DNA of 31,840 nucleotides from Perkinsus chesapeaki (Eukaryota; Perkinsozoa; Perkinsida; Perkinsidae), in the NCBI GenBank assembly GCA_013115145.1, contig JAAPAO010000411.1:1-31840 (forward strand), in the 5' to 3' direction. Each line of letters begins with the position of its first letter. Positions within the stretch are counted from its first letter, which is position 1. Positions 28,672 through 31,840 of this stretch are shown here, one piece after another. Position numbers and translations under genes: made by a program. A model generated the notes under the pieces. The model ran no database searches and was not told where the DNA came from. It saw nothing but the letters and a program-made list of their open reading frames with translations.

Positions 28672-30667
28672 CTAACAACCGTTACTCAAGCACTGATGCA
28701 TGTCATTAGGTATCATAGAATATGGCAAGAAATCATAGTGATATATTCCTTGCGACTTCATAGCAAGCTTGCTTTTAATTGCTCTAAGGAAACTATTGAA
28801 GGGAGCGGAATCCCAAGTGCCGAACTCATGGTTATATCCGCATTTGCCGGAGTTCAGAGGATAAACACATTCGTCGGTTTGATGCTGCATCGACCACATG
28901 AGATGCGCTCGGCTTTGATGCTCACGATGAGCTGCTTGGACCTTCTTGTCGACTGCCTCGTTCACTATATAATCAACCATTTTGGAATAATCATTCTCGT
29001 AGACAAGGAATCGTGAGTCGGACGTTTGGTCAATGTAAGGGGTTGGGCGGAAGAAGTCATACCTGAACAGGTTGTAAGTCTATCGAGCCACAGGTTACAG
29101 AAATATACATTTCAAGGTAGAAGTTGTCAATCCAAGGCCACTCCTCGAATCTTCCAATTTGGTCGAAGCCAATGGCGACACCAACTTCGAAATTGGTGCC
29201 ATCTTTAAAGTCTGATGCTCCATTGGGGTCCCAGAACAGGTCGTACTCGGCAGGTAGGTGTTTCATTTCCTCATAGTCGACGGTAATCTGATACGATAAC
29301 AGTCAGCTCGGTCAAGAAGGTTGCCTGTCACTCCCGAAAACTTGATAGACGATAACTGGGTGTTGTACTCCTCCAACAGGTGAAAGACGCCGGACATGAC
29401 TTTGCCTTTTGTCGGTGCGATGCTCAGCCAGCCTTCTCTAGACACCGAATCAAATACGTAAGGAAGCATGTAGATCTCGCCTGATAACTACAGATGAACA
29501 GCCAGTAGACGAAAACCACCTTACGGACGCTAGTTTGCCCGAGCTTAGTGAGCAGTTCCTTGTAGATAATGCTCTGAGTAACATCACCGTCCGGGTACCT
29601 AGAAGCATCTTCTAGAATCTCCGCTGTACTCGGCGGCGGCGGCTTACCAAAGTTTGCCGCTCGATGAAGCGCCCGGAGGAAATTGAGGATGAAGCACTCT
29701 AAGAATGAGCTTGGTGACTCTCATGTATGCGCAATTGGTGGTTAGCAGACGGAACAAACGTTGGTAGTATCTACTCAAAGAGCGAGTCCGTTTAACATGG
29801 TCGATGAGGCTACTGAGTCCATTGAGCTTCCGTATACAGGCCAGAAGGCCATTCTGTCCACCAGAAAACATCTTCTTCACCGTCGGGTGCATCACCTTCG
29901 CATCCAGGCCGAGGGTTGGCTGAAGCAGTCTTAATGCCCAAGAGTCAAGAATAATTTACCTCCATTGTTGGGAGCAGACGTAGTCCGTATAACATTCCTA
30001 GTGGTTTTCGGACGAGTCTCTGAGGATGCTGATGCGGAGGGATTATAATAGCCTAACAACCGCGCGAGTAAGCTCCTTATTTTAATACTGTCACTCACCC
30101 GTAGTGCATTCTTGACTGGGACGACAGAGTTGGCCGCCATGCTTGCACGTTGGTGGATCCATCGACAGTTTGCAGTATGTGACAACACCGGGGTTGAGCT
30201 CCCGGCAATACGAGTCGCAGCCGGTGAGTCCATCTGCAGCTTGAACTCTCGCATCTACGGGCTCCTCTGAAGGAAACAAATAATCCGTCTATGCGGACTC
30301 GGAATTCCACCTTGTACTGACGACTTCACGGGAGCAGTCACAGGATCAGACGCGCCGGATCCTTCAACCGCACCTGCCAAGGAACAACAAGTCAAACAAC
30401 AGGCTTGAGTCGGCGTACAGTCGACGCGAGGTACGCAAGGGTAGCTTGAGGGGAGTCCTCCACGACAGTAATACTGTTGGTTGTGATATCGACAGTATGA
30501 ATCAACGCCAAAAATTTCACGACAGTAACTGACAAAAAGGAGCCGTTCTGGGCAGGTGTTGCCGGAGCAGTGTCAACTTACTCGTGGCATTGATCGGCAA
30601 CTTCAACAGCTGCAAACGACTGCGCAATAGGCAAGAGAGTGCCAAAAATACCGAGACGCAAGGTCAT
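28672..30667 (-). CDS. secreted protein with duplicated cysteine-rich domain and large unknown domain, multi-exon
   Basis: Exons 30667-30582, 30528-30311 and 30266-30099, then one starting at 30052, are joined by introns of 53, 44 and 46 nt. Residues 1-20 (MTLRLGIFGTLLPIAQSFAA) form a signal peptide. Two copies of a cysteine module follow: CHDYCREIFGVDSYCR (about 27-42, continuing to C72) and CDSYCRELNPGVVTYCK with CKHGGQLCRPSQEC, i.e. C-x2-Y-C-R-E-x(3,4)-G-V-x2-Y-C. A serine/threonine-rich linker leads to a large C-terminal domain whose last exons are firm: an exon ending at 29525, 29480-29332, 29287-29109 and 29062-28672, with introns of 44, 44 and 46 nt. It contains EYDLFWDPNGASDF, GVAIGFDQIGRFEEWPWID and ends in NGC. 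Between 30050 and 29690 two readings compete (PTLGLDAKVMHPTVKKMF versus NPRPGCEGDAPDGEEDVFWW). The tryptophan- and aspartate-rich end could be an extracellular enzyme, but I recognise no family. Confidence 0.72.
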
Positions 30668-30755
30668 CCACCAACAGGTGATTCGCGGCAACTGTGGTTT
30701 GACAAATCTAATTGACGTATACTCAACGCGGCGCCGGAAAGTGCTGGAGTAACGA

Positions 30756-31678
30756 CTAGACATCGGCTTCACGAAGTATCATGTCCATCAGTTCCTCATC
30801 ATCATCGGAGAAGCGCTTGTTGCAGAGGGAATTTGATGGGCTCTGGGATACTAGGGGAGCCGGTGAACCTGAGAAAACTGGGATGTACTGAGAAGTCTGC
30901 TGGAGGACTTACTGTGAAATTGTACACTATCGGAGAAGCCATCTAAGGCAGAAGCCAACATTCTGTAAGCATCATCCACATCGCTTTGAATCTCGTCGAT
31001 CGGCGGGTCATTCCGGACTTGGTCACTGCAGTTTCGGGACCTATTAAAGTCCCATCTGGCTGACTGAAAGGCTCTTGCTTACACTCCAGGAGAAGGAAAT
31101 ACTTCAGAGACAGTTGCCGATATAGAGAGTAGCCTAGGAACCCAGAAATCGACTTGCAAACAACGAAGCTCTTACCTGGAGCTCAAATCAGCGGTGGTGT
31201 CGCAATAAGTACTCGCAGCCGCAACTTGCAGACGAGCAAAGCCGTCAATATCCTCTTCAGGCCAGTGAGAAAAGGTGCTCCTTACTCCCACGTCCATGCT
31301 TGACGTAGCATTGTTGGATGTAGCAATGCTAGAGTTCGGAGAATCCGCAATATCCCCGCTGCGAACCTGAGCATGAAACGGTAAGATTCCCAAAGATACG
31401 CCTCAAAGATACTCCCAAGATTCCTTTCGATCTCATGAACTGCGTGCGTTGCCTCCATAGCTACGTGTAATCGCTTTATCAGTGTACGGTGACAGTTTTG
31501 CCAAATGAGAACAGCAGCCGCTCTCCCTATCGAAGCCCTCTACCTGGTTGTTCCCTCCTATCACTTCCCCCTCCTCTATGGTATGCCCTCCGACTTCATC
31601 GCCTTGACTGAGTTGTTTCCGTATTGAAACAAGCCGCCAGCCGGATAATAATGACCCAGAAGACCCCATCAATAACAA
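30756..31678 (-). CDS. unrecognised multi-exon gene (exon borders tentative)
   Basis: Coding-like pieces follow one another on the minus strand. The first is an N-terminal frame from the ATG at 31678 (MLLMGSSGSLLSGWRLVSIR). A helical piece follows (MEATHAVHEIERNLGSIFEA, YLWESYRFML), then a polar piece ending CDTTADLSS at a good AG|GTAAGAG donor near 31174. Next come DPPIDEIQSDVDDAYRML with a TCACAG-TAAGTC donor near 30912, and a C-terminal piece with QTSQYIPVFSGSP and DDDEELMDMILREADV before TAG at 30758-30756. The acidic amphipathic C-terminus could be a protein-interaction helix. I could not fix all splice sites because two readings compete between 31390 and 31290, and no domain is recognised. 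The stop lies 89 bp upstream of the next minus-strand start. Confidence 0.5.
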
Positions 31679-31840
31679 TGCTCAGTCACCACGACAACAC
31701 CACAAATGAAAATGCACTTTTCTTGCAACTGCATGAACACAGCGATTACGACCTGTACGTAGAGTATGGCATCGTCGCGCGCCGCCCGCAAAATCTCTGC
31801 GCGCGCCCTCAAAAACTCTTAATCCACCCTCAAATTTCTA
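31679..31840. other. right-edge spacer
   Basis: This is the upstream region of the last gene. It has a GC-rich alternating stretch near 31775-31807 (cgtcgcgcgccgccc, gcgcgcgcc) similar in style to the one near 4150. No coding frame is supported. Confidence 0.45.

Overview
The window reads as nuclear DNA of a protist-like eukaryote with a compact, intron-rich genome. Genes lie close together on both strands. Most are split by GT-AG introns of about 39-69 nt, and exon phases can be followed by hand through several genes. Two genes encode flagellar or ciliary proteins (CFAP410 and a sperm-tail PG-rich repeat protein), so the organism makes a cilium or flagellum. Base composition is near balanced. 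The mix of short introns, lineage-restricted secreted proteins and beta-propeller-like proteins resembles a perkinsid alveolate, but that assignment is an inference at about 50 percent confidence. No bacterial, viral or CRISPR features were seen.

Left part (1-9.5 kb): a long coiled-coil protein (393-3192, minus); a possible small membrane protein; a gene-poor stretch holding a gag-like retroelement relic; a small secreted protein (5228-5632, plus); a small FHA-domain protein (6198-6931, minus); and two or three unrecognised minus-strand genes. A palindrome-rich spacer lies between two of these.

Centre (9.5-18.7 kb), all on the minus strand: CFAP410, a dicarbonyl/L-xylulose reductase-type short-chain dehydrogenase, translation factor eIF6, tRNA-Pro(TGG), a short Qa-type SNARE with a C-terminal membrane anchor, a 255-residue PG-rich repeat flagellar protein, and an ankyrin-like protein carrying four near-perfect 30-bp repeats. 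Exon-by-exon models with consistent phases could be built for the reductase, eIF6, the SNARE, the PG-repeat gene and the ankyrin-like gene.

Right part (18.7-31.8 kb): a J-domain protein (DNAJC17-like) and a beta-propeller-like protein on the plus strand with a decayed fragment behind them; two divergent, intronless proton-coupled oligopeptide transporters (POT/PTR2) sharing a 0.5-kb spacer; another single-exon beta-propeller-like protein; a large secreted protein with a duplicated cysteine-rich domain; and an unrecognised multi-exon gene at the right edge.

These genes do not form one pathway. The most interesting signals are structural: a short intron in CFAP410 bounded by copies of one 9-mer (a possible trace of intron birth by tandem duplication), long introns carrying repeats, introns that fall inside the PGPGxY motif, and the secreted protein with a duplicated, apparently undescribed cysteine-rich module.
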